A stretch of DNA of 64,000 nucleotides from Mimachlamys varia (GCA_947623455.1 OX392532.1:3782001-3846000); one strand, 5' to 3'. Shown: positions 51,166 through 64,000, counted from the stretch's first letter. Made by a program: numbers and translations. Notes: a model not told the origin generated them from the letters alone.

Positions 51166-52129
51166 TGAATTAAAATGTTTCAAATTGAATAATGTATATT
51201 TAAATTACATATACTGTGTTCAGTATCTGTGTCATCAACTGCGTTAATGAGTGTATTGTTTATATGTAATCAACACGAATATTGTTCTGATTGTGTTCTC
51301 CGACATCTTGCACACAGGAATTGTATGAATCATGTTAATCCTGCATGCCGTACGTACTGCATTGAAATGTAAATAGCCCCCACCCACCCACATACAAACA
51401 CTTATAGGTTTTGTCACGAAATCGGCGAATTCAAGAATATGTATATCAGATGTTGGGGAGAATGATACTTTCGTTAATATTTGCGAGTCCGTAAATTTTA
51501 TGCTACTATATACGTCCCTGATTAAACTATGATTCAGATTTCAAACGGGGAAAGTATCCAGAATATATATGGCTTTAAACGTATACGTCTCTGGTGTGAT
51601 GAATATTACACTAAAAATAACTGACATTCTCATTATGCGTCCGAATCCTATGGTTTTAGGTATATATAAAGGACATTATAGGTGCAGAGGTCATTTGTAT
51701 ATTTTATGTATAATACGCGTCTGATAAAGAAGGGATGGATTGGTGCTGACAGGAACGTATATAATATGTGAAATTACGCTTTAATTATGATTATAATATC
51801 TGTATATCTATGCTTATATATGTTCCATATCAATCGGATTAATGATCTTCAGATAATTTCTTCTTTAAAATCCAAATTGTCTTGTGTTTTCTACTTTTGT
51901 CTTTGTACCCGTATTGTAACTTTGTTTTATATTTTATGTACATTCCGTGAATGTGATATAACGTGTTTTTGTGTCTTGATAAAGGGACGGATAGTCTAAA
52001 AATGGACAATTCATTTATGCATACTGTTGATACCCAGGTTTTCACATCATCTATAACAGATGATTTGCCACAAAGATCATGTCAAAAATACCGGACCGTC
52101 TATCACTGCGACATCGAAACGTCTTTTTA

Positions 52130-52225
52130 TTGGCGGTGGTAGCGGCCGCAAGTATTTCTGGCTAGGCGATTCGTTGCCGTATTTCGCGAGTTCGAAGCCC
52201 GGATAGGACAAGAGTCGACAATTTT
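52130..52225 (+). mobile_element. Possible tRNA-derived SINE head
   Basis: GGCTAGGCGATTCG and GCGAGTTCGAAGCCCGG resemble tRNA box A and box B at the normal spacing. There is no cloverleaf or CCA context that would support a working tRNA. Confidence 0.3.
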
Positions 52226-55200
52226 TGACTCGTGCCCCGTCCGTGCCTCAAACTCTCGATCTACGACACCATATATACTCAGCTTCTTTTATTTCTCTTA
52301 GAATGATCTTCTTTTACTTTATAATCATATTTTCTATGTTTCTAGTAGACAAAACTTTCCAACTCTTTTATGCTAACGTAAACCTGAGACGTATATCTCA
52401 CATATACGTCCCTGCTTAACCACATATTTAGATCTAAGCCCGTGCTTATAAACAAATACTAAACCTAACGTATCGAGACAGTCTGATATCCGATTTACCT
52501 GGATATGTAACGAGAATTGATGGGTATGTTAGTTACGATGACCATGACCGTCTAAGCTCAGCGGGGGGCGCCCACCCCTCACCGGTCACCTCACTTGTCA
52601 CCCTCTGGGCATTCTTAGCTCAGTAAAGACCTGCTCATCAGACACGTTGAAGTACGGTTTCTTTTATTTTTTTTGTTTTTGTTTGAAAAAATAAGCAGGC
52701 CTATACACTAATATTATAATAATTGTATACATTTTAACGGTACCGACTATTTTTCAGAAAATTAGGCGGGGTCCGATCTTTTACTGTACATGTATTATGA
52801 CTATGGGTGGGAGGTGGGGGTGGGGGGATAATATCGAAAATTGATATACCCCCCTCCCCCCGGATATATTCAAAACTAGTCGTAACAAATGTCCATGCCC
52901 ATGTGGTTTTAGATGTAATGTCGTCGAAATTTTATATTTCGTGATTATATTAATCGTCTACAAGTACATATTGACTTTGATTTACAATACAATAATTAAA
53001 CCATCACTCACGGGGTGACAAATCGTGTTGCCTGCAATATTAGCTAGGGCATTATATACATCATCTATAAAAGTTTGACCAGCTGTTCAGTTTGCTTCTT
53101 ATAAACCCTAAAAAACGTCTCTTTTTCTTAGTTCGTTGGTGTAGTCATTTTGATTCAAAATAAAATCCGTTGTCCATGTCATCATGATGAACAGAGCCTT
53201 ACGAATGGAACCTAAATTCCGATCCAGTTAGAGAGATCTAAAAATTTAATTTCTCTCTGATTTGCTATGTGTTTTTAGAATTAAGAGTTAAATATATAAA
53301 ATCATATTTTTATCGTCAACCATCGGTTTTCAAAATGATGGAGCTGTTCTGAAACAACAACATAAAAACACTTTAAGGTATAAGATGCTTATAAATCATG
53401 CTACGGGCTAAGAGGATGATACATTCGTCCTTTTCTTCTATTAGTGGGATGTAGTGAATTAGTTAGCTTGCTGTTTACAATACAGATCTGAAGAACATGA
53501 AATTTTCTAAATTTCGACATGGATACTTCACGTATACATAAAGGTTGTTTTCAAACTGATTATTATGTTTAGATGTTGTTTGTTATTCATTTGTATACAA
53601 ATTTTCTTACGATAAAACAGAGATGTACGCGTCTCTTGCTAAAGTCTTAACCTATGGACGTAGCAATGAGTATTATAAATATTATTTTAATCATGTTGGA
53701 TGCGGTCTCCGCCATCTTGCAAAATGATATAAGATTTAATATGTATACATATGGTAATCTTGTCTGTTGCATACTGAATAAAATAAAATAAAATAAAATT
53801 GACTCAACTCGAACCTTGACTCCCCTTTCCCCCATGCTATTAAGATTCCCGATATACTATCTTCAAGTGTGAGTAAATGGTTTGAGTAGTGAAATTACGT
53901 TTGTTAAAAAAATACAATCAAATATTATATGTTTCAACAGAGGCATACATATATAAAGCCTTTATATATATATATCTGGTTGCGTATAAACGGGAGATAT
54001 ACGTCCCTGGTATAACTAAATTTTGTAAATGGGTCTGTATTTTTTACACAATTTATCATATGACGGTTGTAGTTTTTATACTTCTATGATACTATAAAAT
54101 GTGTGTTCTATGGTAAACTGTAGTAATAGGGAAAAATAACCGGAACGGCTAAAGTATCATAAAATAGGTCACATCCATACTTAATTGAGACTTGTGATGT
54201 GGACACGTGGAGTCATTTACAATGCATAATATGCATATCATATGCAACGAATTGTTGCCAGTCCTTTCCAGGACCTACAACACATAAACGAGCTGCTTGC
54301 TTACCATTCCAGATTTTTCTCTAAAAAAGTATATGAAATCAAAGAAAGTTTATGTGCTGTATCAATGTAATCTGTAAAAAAAGTCATATATTCTTTCTGC
54401 AACAGTGAAAGAATAGAACGACCTAAGTTAAATTTGTTTTTCTTTCAAGAATATTTGAGGCCTTCTAAAAACATTTCATGGACTAAAGTTGCCTCCTCAC
54501 CTTGGACATTTATCTTCGGTATTGAAGGCGTCCATGTAATATACACCCATGTACATGTAGATACAGATGCTCGCGTCATTACATGTACAGCTTGCCCTGC
54601 GGCTATTCCTCACGGGTGCAAAAAACCTCCGTCACGGTTCACTGACCAATTTAATTGGTGCTGGGTTGTCACTTAGTGGCGACTATTGGACACCCCGGGT
54701 CCGATACATGTTATGTATACAGCTTATACGTTATACATAGACTCAGTTTTCAATTTGATTAAACACAACTACTCAGGAATTAAAGAACCAATACTCACTG
54801 CAATACTTGTCTCATACCTGCATCTCCATCTTAATGAAGGCTGGCCGTTACTAAACTTTAACCAAAATCTAACGTTCCATGATTTTTTTGTTCAAAGTTT
54901 CACTTCACAGCATTTGTATTGTTATATTTGTCATATATATCTATCCTGGTAATCAGCATCTTATATACCGCTATTAATGGATACGTCACCAACGACAGAC
55001 GGACTGTCGGACTGACAGACGCAAACAAAACATATAATGCACCACCCCATCCCCGTCCACCAGTTTTACCAGTAGGGACCTATGAAGTTAATATAAGCCA
55101 AATACATATACAATAACTAACATTTCAGTACATTTTGTCGTTTTCTATTGGCAATTCTTAAAGGAACTATTGCCGTATACATGTATTTCATAGCTAGCAA

Positions 55201-55239
55201 GGAAACAGGATATTAGTGTAATAATTGCTTGAATCGAAT

Positions 55240-55345
55240 TATGGATATTAATAAATCAATATATGGATATCGACAAATCAATATATGGATATCAATAAAT
55301 CGATTTATGCATATCAATCAATAAATCGATTTATGGATTTCAATA
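55240..55345. repeat. ATGGATATCAATAAATC-type palindromic repeat cluster
   Basis: Repeated words ATATGGATATC, CAATAAATCGATTTATG. It is the same word family as 61675-62035. Confidence 0.7.
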
Positions 55346-55754
55346 TGTGTTCAAGATGTGGTATTATGGGCGCGGGTGGGGAGGTGGGGTTGGGGTGGGG
55401 GGGGGGGGGGGTTGAAAAAAAACAACTCCAGTATGTTGGTCATTCAGATGAACATTTCTATTAACGCAATAGGCGCATATATCATTAATACTGAACTTAA
55501 ATATAAGTCTTCCCCATACAGTTATATATTTGAGTACGGAGAAGGATCCAGAGGTTTTTTTTAAAGAGTAACTGTAGGCCTAGTGCAAATAGAAACGGAC
55601 ATTATCAGATTCGTTGTGTCTGCATTAATACTTCGAAATCGGCCGACTGGTTACAATGTTACGACAGGTTGAACTTGGGTTTTTTACCTGTTTTGCCACA
55701 GGCTAATCAAGCGCACCGCTAACCGCTGGTAGTTGTGCACACGCATTGGTGACG
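55346..55754. other. Unique stretch with poly-G run
   Basis: It holds a G-rich run at about 55366-55411 and otherwise A+T-rich sequence. No gene seen. Confidence 0.5.
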
Positions 55755-56015
55755 TCATAACGGGAACACAAGAAATTGGGTCCTTCGCATACATCTATAA
55801 TATACAGTGACGTGCCAAAAGTCTTTCATCTTTTTTGCTATATATTCTTGTATTTCCAACTTTTTTTCAATGACTTTTCCCAACTTTGTTGATGGATCAA
55901 TTTTAATGAAATTCTGTGTACACATTAAGAATGGTAGTAGTTCAGCACATTCTGTATATCCTTCTTCTCGATCATTCAACGTCCTATAGAATTCTGCTTT
56001 CGCCAATAACGCCAT
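55755..56015 (-). CDS. Possible small protein or exon, unknown
   Basis: 86 codons from ATG (MALLAKAEFYRTLNDREEGY) with an in-frame TAA directly upstream. The sequence is rich in A, E, K and L, with a TPR-like helix at the start, then LLPFLMCTQNFIKIDPSTKL and a helical, lysine-rich end. The composition looks more protein-like than the other ORFs of this half. The 38-bp array immediately upstream reads AG/GTAAGT on this strand. I recognise no family. It could be a whole small gene, a terminal exon or chance. Confidence 0.35.
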   Translation of the reverse strand: MALLAKAEFYRTLNDREEGYTECAELLPFLMCTQNFIKIDPSTKLGKVIEKKLEIQEYIAKKMKDFWHVTVYYRCMRRTQFLVFPL

Positions 56016-56044
56016 TTAATCCAGCCTTAACATCTAAACTAACT

Positions 56045-57487
56045 TCTCCATTAGGGACGGTCTACGATACCTACATCTTACCTCGATATTAGGGACACCC
56101 TATGATACCTACAACTTACTTCTACACGAGGGACACCCTACGATACCTACAACTTACCTCTACACCAGGGACACCCTACGATACCTACAACTAACCTCTA
56201 CATTAGGGACACCCTACGATGCCTTCAACTAACGTCTACATTAGGGACACATTACGATACTTACAGATTACCTCTACATTAGGGACACCTTACGATACCT
56301 ACAACTAACCTCTACATTAGCGACGCCTTACGACACCTACAAATTACCTCTACATGAGAGACACCCTACGACACCTGCAACTAACCTCTACATCAGGGAC
56401 ACCCTACGACACCTGCAACTAACCTCTACATTAGGGACATCCTACGATACCTACAACTTACGTCCACATTAGGGACACCCTACGATACCTACAACTTACC
56501 TCTACATTAGGGACACCCTACGATACCTACAACTTACCTCTACATTAGGGACACCCTACGATACCTACAACTTACCTCTACATTAGGGACACCCTACGAT
56601 ACCTACAACTTACCTCTACATTAGGGACACTCTACGATACCTACAACTTACCTCTACATTAGGGACACCCTACGATACCTGCAACTAACCTCTACATTAG
56701 GGACACCCTACGATACCTACAACTTACCTCTACATTAGGGACACCCTACGATACCTACAACTTACCTCTACATTAGGGACACCCTACGATACCTACAACT
56801 TACCTCTACATTAGGGACACCCTACGATACCTACAACTTACCTCTACATTAGGGACACCCTACGATACCTACAACTTACCTCTACATTAGGGACACCCTA
56901 CGATACCTACAACTTACCTCTACACCAGGGACACCCTACGATACCTGCACGTAACCTCTACATTAGGGACACCCTACGATACCTACAACTAACCTCTACA
57001 TTAGGGACACTCTACGACACCTACAACTTACCTCTACATTAGGGACACCCTACGATACCTACAACTAACCTCTACATTAGGGACACCCTACGATACCTAC
57101 AACTAACGTCTACATTAGGGACACCCTACGATACCTACAACTTACCTCTACATTAGGACAAACCTACGATACCTTCAACTAACCTCTACATTAGGGACAC
57201 CCTACGATACCTACAACTTAACTCTACATTAGGGACACCCTACGATACCTACAACTTACCTCTACATTAGGGACACCCTACGATACCTACAACTTACCTC
57301 TACATTAGGGACACCCTACGATACCTACAACTTACCTCTACATTAGGGACACCCTACGATACCTACAACTTACCTCTACACCAGGGTCACCCTACGATAC
57401 CTGCACGTAACCTCTACATTAGGGACACCCTACGATACCTACAACTAACCTCTACATTAGGGACACTCTACGATACCTACAACTTAC
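56045..57487. repeat. 38-bp minisatellite (about 38 copies)
   Basis: Units of CTCTACATTAGGGACACC plus CTACGATACCTACAACTTAC. On the minus strand every unit holds GTAGAG/GTAAGTTG, a near-consensus splice donor. Variants include ACTAACGTC and CACCAGGG. A block of several units recurs with the ACACCAGGGxCAC and TGCACGTAAC variants (near 56930 and 57383, about 460 bp apart). Confidence 0.95.
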
Positions 57488-59020
57488 GTATTCCTCATCC
57501 ATTAACCCAACCCCTCCCCCTCTCCATCACTCGTTCATACCCAACCTCATCCCAATCTCTTATTTCTTTCATACTCAGTACAACCTCTTAATATGCAGTT
57601 AAATACTTTCCAAAATTATGCCATAATGTCAAATTAATGTTTAGTTAATCATCTACTTATTGAAACGGATTAATATAAGTTTTTATAAAACTTGTTTCTG
57701 ATCCTATTCCTTCCGACTGAAACACGTGTGTGTGAATGTACATGTATGTGTTTTATTTTGGATGTAGGTAAACAAGACATGACTGCTTATTGGTGAAATC
57801 AACAAGTTTTCATTGTAAAGCTTACTGTCATTGGCCATAATATCGTTTCCATATAGTGTATCTATGTATCTCTTAGAAGAACTTCAGCCCTCGTCTCTTT
57901 CGTTCACTGGTACGTATATTATACCTTCCGCCATGTGCTCGGATCACGCGCTTGCGCAAGATGAGACGGGCGTGTTTATGAAAGATAATATGTGAATTAT
58001 AACGGGTCGAATAATTATTTGATGATACTTTAAAGCAATTATTAGCAGCGTTTCCCGAGACCTTTAATTTGTGTAATTTAATGAAAGTGTAAGTTTTATG
58101 ACATATTTTCAGGAAAGGTTGCGTTTAATAAGATTTGTTAACAGTGATATTTATCCATATAGTCCCTTTAAATATTCTGCCACATATGCTTTAAATGTAT
58201 GCGTCAGATAAAGTAGAGATTGCTAAAGTACCCATGTAGCTTGTTCAGAGTGGACATTTTAAATCAAAACGCAATTAATATCCCAATTTAAAATCATTTT
58301 CTGTTTTCTATACTGCATCAACACCAAGCTTTTTACTTGACAATGGATAGAGCATCTAACACGAGTGTTCGTGTTATGTAATTCATCAAACGAGTTTCAT
58401 AGTAATCCAATCGTGTTGGATTCTATTTATCATAAACATGAGCAACATACATACATTGTACTGCACTGAAAATACATTTTCAAAGATTCTCTTTTGCAGT
58501 GGAAGGGTTCATTTTTCACCACTGCGACAACAGCGTGGCGTCATGTACAATAATGTGACGTCTTTCATATGTGGCGTCACAAATATAATTCCACAGTCAA
58601 TATACACATTTATAATTTGGAAATTTAGAGGTATGACACACACACCGTACTTTTGCGAGACGCTTTCATGTACTGTCAGCTCCAGCGAAAACAGATAGAA
58701 ATACCAAATAGATGGAGCGTATCTTTTCTATTTTTTTTTGTTATATTTTCGGCCACCTTTGCAAAATCACTGGTGGTGTATATAGGGTCTGTTGGAAGAA
58801 CTCTTATCCATTGTTCAACGCGAGTAATTATCAAGATTAATATCACGATTATAATGAATGGTCAAAACGGAATCAGCGAAATACTTTACATTACGCATTA
58901 GACGGAATGAGACCCGGTACAATGAGGTCATAATCACTTTCTTGAAAAAAAAAACATAAGATAAAATCAGTATCAGACTAGAAAAGAAAACTTATCATGA
59001 ATGTATTCAGAATTCCAATC
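57488..59020. other. Intergenic, A+T-rich
   Basis: No gene, array or element supported. A pyrimidine-rich stretch follows the minisatellite (57490-57560). Confidence 0.5.
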
Positions 59021-59029
59021 TCACATTTA

Positions 59030-59720
59030 CATGTACGTCCCTGGTGCACGATACAAGTTTCTGGGTGTATATTCCTTTGTATATATTACTGTATTTTTAA
59101 CATGTTTCTGGCTACACGTTGCTGGAAGCAAGATACAGTTTAAGGATTCATGTTACTGGGTACAGTGTAACTTGGTAAATGTTACAGAATTCTTAATTCT
59201 GCATACGAGTTACTAGTATCAGGTACAGGTTATCGTGTACATGTTTCTGGCTTCAATTATGTTTGCAGCGAGATACAATTTAAATGATGCAGGTTACTGG
59301 GTACATTGATTCTGTGTACGAGTTACTAGTAGCAGAATACAGGATACAGGTTACCGTGTACATGTTACCGGGTGTTGGTTACAGACTTCATATATGTGTC
59401 TGGATACAAGGTACTGATCCTGGATACAGGTTTCTCGGGCCAGCATCACTAGGTAGGGTTCATGTATGTGTTTCTTTGTACAGGTTTATAGCTAAAGAGT
59501 AAGGGTTTCTTGTTCTGGGTACAGAGTACTAGGTACATGATTGATACAAGTTTCTGTGTAAAGATTCCTGGAAAGATGTTGCTGAGTAAAGGTTAAACCA
59601 GTTACACTTTATTACGCTACGGGTTACCTCTTACAGGTACAAGTTATGCAGTGTTCAGGTTTCTTTGTATATGTTACAGTTGTCATGGTACTGCATGATT
59701 TCAAGCTCCTTTGAAGGATT
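59030..59720. repeat. Decayed minisatellite with GGTTACTGGGTACA-like words
   Basis: Many diverged words such as CAGGTTACTGGGTACA, CATGTTTCTGGCT, GAGTTACTAGTA and ACAGGTTATCGTGTACATG suggest an old array of about 20-25-bp units. The period is no longer regular. Confidence 0.5.
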
Positions 59721-61670
59721 CAACAGTGAGGTATACCGGTAAATATATTATCATCATAGGTTAGACTACAAAACTCAAATTAAGATAAACTAAATAATCT
59801 AAAAAAAAAGTCACTGAAAAGATATTTTGCATAGAATGCATTTTGCATATCAGAATCTGAGGTGATGAGCCTGCGGTCACCTGCGGTATTTCTGGTGGCA
59901 AAACTGGTGCCAGCATGCGTCCAAAAAGAGCACATTTTCTCTTGTTTAAGTTTGATGAGTCTATTTATCCTTGTGTAACGTGGTTTGGTCAGGGCTTCAA
60001 TGATAAAGATACCACAGCTTCGCAATTATTTTTTTGCTTCGTAGATAATCTGTTTGTCGAAACGTCGTATGAAACGAACAATAATGTGTACTTTTCCCTC
60101 CCTGGGAGCTTCCAAAATATGCCAATTTGAGATGACAGATGGAGTCAGCTTTACATTCAGTCTCTTACTCGGATGATTTGTCAGCCCCCATTGATATGAA
60201 AAGGAAATATACTTCGGACATATACACGTATATATGCTCCAGAATATCCATAGAATTCAAAGACGCATTCAAAAATGCCCTCAGTGGTCATAAAAGCTAT
60301 TGACCATTGAGGGGCATTATCTTTTATTCCCCAGTGTAATATTACTCTAAGCACATTAGTTTTGGTCCAAAACTAGCTGTAACAAATTCCCAGGTCCCTG
60401 TGGCCTGCCCCTTCGCAATTGAGACCGACAGGTACCTCAGATCGCATATACCTATAACATGTTCATATTTCCATAAAGTTGGGAATGAAAAACTTTTTAT
60501 TATCGAATGTAAGCTGAACCCCGATACAAGAAACTTGATAGTTTGAAAAAAAATGCAACTTTTAATTTTGGTTTTACGATGGATATTGATGAAAAATCTA
60601 TCAATTTAACTAAAAATAGCGATCTCCAGACAGACATAGAAAGTAAATGACTAAAGGAACTTATTCAATATTTGTTATCGTCCACATGCTATGACTCAAA
60701 TAATATTGTATGCAACGATTCATGTTAAGATTTAAAATGAACAGTGTTTTAGGAACTATCTTTACGAAATTAATTTGTGAAAGGGATCTTATGAAGCGTA
60801 TGAATTATGTATTTTAATTGTATCATAAAAATGCATGTAGTATTTCATAGATCGATGATCTGTTTTGAAAATATTATGAATTATGTATTAAAAAAAAATA
60901 TCTGAAAGTATTTTATAAATCATTTTTTCTGATGAATATTATGAATTATGTATCTTAAAGTATAACATTGCCTCATAGGTCAAACCAGGGACGTATATAC
61001 GTCCCTGGTCAAACCCTGGCCAGATATTAATTGATTTTATTGTATTATAACAGTATGTGATCTCATTTGTGAATTAATATGTGACACTTGAATAAATAAC
61101 TATTTTAATTAAATGGTACACCAATGTTACATACACTCTACATGGGATTACTAGGTCCTAGTGTCTATGGCATTGAAACATCGAACGCTATCACCACCAA
61201 TGCAAATTACCCAAATATCTGTCCAGCCCCTGTGTCACTCGAACCTCACAGGAAGCACCCACGCGATACACATAATGGCGAGCGATCTGGATGTAAACAA
61301 AACCCGCGATACTACAATAAAATTAACGAGAAAGTACACGAACACACAAATACAAAGAAAACAAATTCAGACATACTGTTTAAATGAACTCGGCGTCAAG
61401 ATGCACGATTCAAACATATCTTCAATTCAAATTAACGAAGTGGTTTAACAGTGGCATTACGTAAAAAAACATTAGTTACGCATACGGTGATTATGATTTA
61501 GCTTAATTTGATTGCGATATTCCGATGAACAGAACGGTATCAGTATGATTATGACAAGTAATTATTTAGAAAATATCACCTGTATAATTATCCTTTTATA
61601 TCGGTTGATTCTTATTATATGTCAATTCATTACACCGGGGTAATTTAAGTATGGCAAGCCAAAGTGGAAA
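59721..61670. other. Intergenic region with two palindromes
   Basis: It contains a hairpin (60274-60290 with 60301-60318, GCCCTCAGTGGTCA against TGACCATTGAGGGGC) and a perfect 24-bp palindrome at 60985-61008. No gene supported. The short ORFs near 61124-61448 have no recognisable feature. Confidence 0.5.
60985..61008. repeat. Perfect 24-bp palindrome with core GGGACGTATATACGTCCC
   Basis: CCA precedes and TGG follows the shared 18-bp core, giving an exact inverted repeat without a loop. The same core occurs at 51140. Confidence 0.95.
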
Positions 61671-61674
61671 AAAG

Positions 61675-62035
61675 TCCCCATTTATGGATATCAATAAATC
61701 GATTTATGGAATTCCATAATTATTTTTTGATTTCCATAATTCATTTATGGAAATCAATAAATAATTATGGAATTCCATAAATGAATTATGGATATCCATA
61801 ATTCGATTTTTGGATATCAATAAATACCTATTTTTGGAAATCAATAAATAAGCATATTTGTTAATATCAATAATTGATTAATTGATATTAGAAAATGATT
61901 TATGGAATTCCATAAATGAATTATTGATATTACAATTTGAATTAAGGATATTAAAACTTCAGATTGATTTTTGGATATCCATAAATGAATTTGTAATATC
62001 AATAATTCATTTATGGAATTCCATAAATCAGCGCC
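61675..62035. repeat. Cluster of ATGGAATTCCAT and ATCAATAAAT palindromic words
   Basis: About 360 bp made almost entirely of TTTATGGAATTCCATAAAT, ATGGATATCCATAAT, GATATCAATAAAT and related words in both orientations. It ends at CAGCGCCCCCTGTCGG. Confidence 0.85.
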
Positions 62036-64000
62036 CCCTGTCGGTAACCTGAAATGTATTAGAGATGTTCCGAAAGCGTTTGTCGATCGACTTCGCAGAC
62101 CGCAAGTAGCTATATATAGTCACGCGTCCAAACCCTGATGCTACATCAAGACAAACTTATAGCCCGCTTTTTGTCAGATTTTATTAAGTAGTGTTTATAC
62201 AATGTACGTTTAAAAAAACCCGTCACAATACCGTTACTCAAGGGTTTTGAGCCGCTACGAAGACCTATACGTCAGTGGCATCAACTAATTCTCACAAACG
62301 ATTAACTCCTAGATCTATATCATGTACACATATACTTTATAATTAAACTAACTTGCTTTTATTGTGCTCAAACACAGTTGCTCGAGTTTCTGTCAGTATA
62401 TAAAACAATGTTTATATATATGGAGCCGCGGCCTATTACAGTATGGACTGTAATGGGAAGCTCATTTCACACATATATTTATTGTCTACCGACAGAAACT
62501 GAAGCAACTGCGGATCAAGAATCGATAGATTCGACACCTTAATTGACAAACTGGAATTCTGCCCTGCGGGTAGATTTAATTACCTGTGGGCGACGGGATT
62601 CACCTGTATAGGTGTGAACTGTAATGTTGAACAATAGACGAATCAACATGTAATTTCTTAAGTGGCCATACGCATGACCATAGTGAACAGTGTAATGAGT
62701 CTAAATGAGGTGAGTGATGTACATATCATAAAGAAATTTTATGATAAAAGTGCTTTATTTGAACTTTAATTTAATTCCTTATTTGGTGTATTTTAAACTA
62801 CAAAGTTCCGAACTTTCATTTCATTTATTCCATCTGACAATGCTAATAAGAAACTATTTTATGTAAATTGTTTGTATCATAATTCTCCATAACTCGTGTT
62901 AATTTAAATAAGGTATATTTACAAAAGTTTCCTTTGAAGTCGTTACAATATGGATATGTAATTCGTTTGAATCATTGTTGTCAGATTAATTTATATATCA
63001 ACTATGTCCATCGTATACCATATACCTTTTAACTTTTGCGTAACAGGATTAACTAGTCTTACCAGGTCGGAATCGGACAAAGGACAGCGAGGTAGAATTA
63101 TCTCACCTGGTCGGGTACGGCTTGGGTCTGAAAGGCCAATTGCTTGAGTGATAGATGTCATTCTCTTTTGCTATTGTAACAATGTACTTAATGGAACTAT
63201 TATGCTTGTAAGATGAGTTAGGACCTAGGCCTCGGACTATACGGGTGTGATTTTGGATGCTCCAGAAATCGCCTACCGACCTAGAGATAGTTACCTTAAT
63301 AAATCTTTATTTGGACCACATTTCGATCTCCAGAACTTTTACTTTCTTCACTGGCAACAACACCCCGCAAACGCCTAGTGATATACATATGTATATTAAT
63401 CATATAATCATGCCGGGAGGCAGGGATGTTTAATATACGATGAAGGCTTGTGTTGATTTAGAACTACAAATGAACAACAACCCGCGATAGATACCGACTA
63501 ATTTATAAAAAAAAACTAATAAATTAAACAGTGCATTCATCACGCGTTTCTGTCCAATGACATTCCATCTTGAAGCATAAAAGTGCATGAAAAGTCTACC
63601 AAATACCGCACAGATTACTGTATCGAGCATCAAGGATTATAAATATCCCCAATATAGGAATAAAGTTATTGTTAAAGTGTAGTTATATAGATAATGCATG
63701 AAGGTGAAAATAAAAACACTTCCTATACAATAATGTAACTGCCGCACTAACAGACGGTCGAAGGACTAAGATTAATCAGACAGAGAGTTGGACAGGCAGA
63801 CTGACGGACTTCATACCAGTATATAGCTCAAACAATAATATTATTTCAAACTGTTGTCTCTGATGACTATGAGAAAGCTTGCTTGTTTAATGACTTCTTC
63901 TGTGCCCAATCAAATATTGATGATACTAATGCTGTCCTCCCTAATATTGTAAATGAATGTAACCATAGTTGTTTAACATATCCAATACCGATGTAAAAGA
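62036..64000. other. Intergenic end of window
   Basis: It holds a short TIR-like element (62375-62510) and otherwise unique A+T-rich sequence. No gene supported. Confidence 0.45.
62375..62510. mobile_element. Possible 136-bp MITE
   Basis: The ends CAGTTGCTCGAGTTTCTGTC and GACAGAAACTGAAGCAACTG are inverted repeats with two mismatches. The core is short and A+T-rich. No target duplication identified. Confidence 0.5.

Larger units (their letters stand above)
49761..55240. other. A+T-rich intergenic region
   Basis: No gene supported. It contains a possible LINE 3' tail at about 50750-50812 (AATAAAGAACTGAACTGAAC), a short hairpin CTAGTGGC...GCCACTAG followed by pyrimidines (50822-50855), several copies of the ACGTCCCTG palindromic word (51140, 51511, 51585, 52406, 54001), and an AAAAT-type tail near 53777-53800. 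A tRNA-like stretch lies at about 52170-52203 (box B GAGTTCGAAGCCCGG) and may belong to a decayed SINE. Confidence 0.45.

Noticed and set aside
52130..52225. A functional tRNA gene
   Set aside because: Only box A and box B-like words are present. I could not build an acceptor stem or anticodon arm, so a SINE remnant is more likely.
61124..61448. Plus-strand ORFs of 87 and 95 codons
   Set aside because: Overlapping frames with no domain, low-complexity K/T/N ends and no splice or promoter context; chance is the simpler reading.

Overview
The window looks like a piece of an invertebrate nuclear genome, most likely a bivalve mollusc. It is A+T-rich and intron-rich, with tRNA-derived SINEs whose body resembles the V/Meta-type SINEs of molluscs, a chromodomain-free Ty3/Gypsy element, APE-type LINE pieces and very many minisatellites. 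The species assignment is inference; the gene structures are read directly from the sequence.

Layout. 1-2125 (minus): the endonuclease and reverse transcriptase part of a non-LTR retrotransposon that runs off the left edge. 2161-2263: a short foldback element with an 8-bp target duplication. 2516-10030: a complete, very young Ty3/Gypsy LTR retrotransposon on the minus strand, with two 962-bp LTRs (about 3 differences), a PBS, a PPT, gag and pol. It is disabled by one in-frame stop between RT and RNase H, and gag has a frame break. 10027-12378: upstream flank of the main gene. 12416-48154 (plus): one large gene of at least 25 coding exons for a NACHT and WD-repeat protein of the NWD1/NWD2 family. 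I joined the exons by hand: all 24 junctions have AG/GT ends, phases agree, and the sum is exactly 1614 codons. It runs from the conserved N-terminal block ending in a W-G-V motif, through a P-loop NACHT ATPase, a helical linker and a long WD-repeat region. The natural C-terminus was not located with confidence. 48155-64000: mostly intergenic A+T-rich DNA with minisatellites, palindromes and transposon debris, plus one weak minus-strand ORF at 55755-56015.

The most striking feature is in the introns of the NWD gene. About 17 kb of the 36-kb gene is tandem repeat, and at ten separate exon-intron junctions the repeated unit itself contains the splice site plus a piece of the adjoining exon. Examples are the acceptor of exon 4 (12 copies of 45 bp) and the donors of exons 5 (18 bp), 6 (23 then 19 bp), 9 (48 bp), 12 (101 bp), 18 (27 bp), 20 (26 bp) and 21 (23-24 bp), with two-copy duplications of the acceptors of exons 17 and 18. 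Each array is therefore a row of near-identical candidate splice sites. Four of these units (45, 18, 48 and 27 bp) are multiples of three and largely open in the exon's frame. Other introns carry arrays unrelated to exons (37, 59, 63 and 25 bp), three mobile insertions (a TTAA-flanked TIR element, a MITE and SINEs), a LINE tail fragment and a perfect 57-bp inverted repeat.

No prokaryotic feature, CRISPR array, rRNA or convincing functional tRNA was seen.
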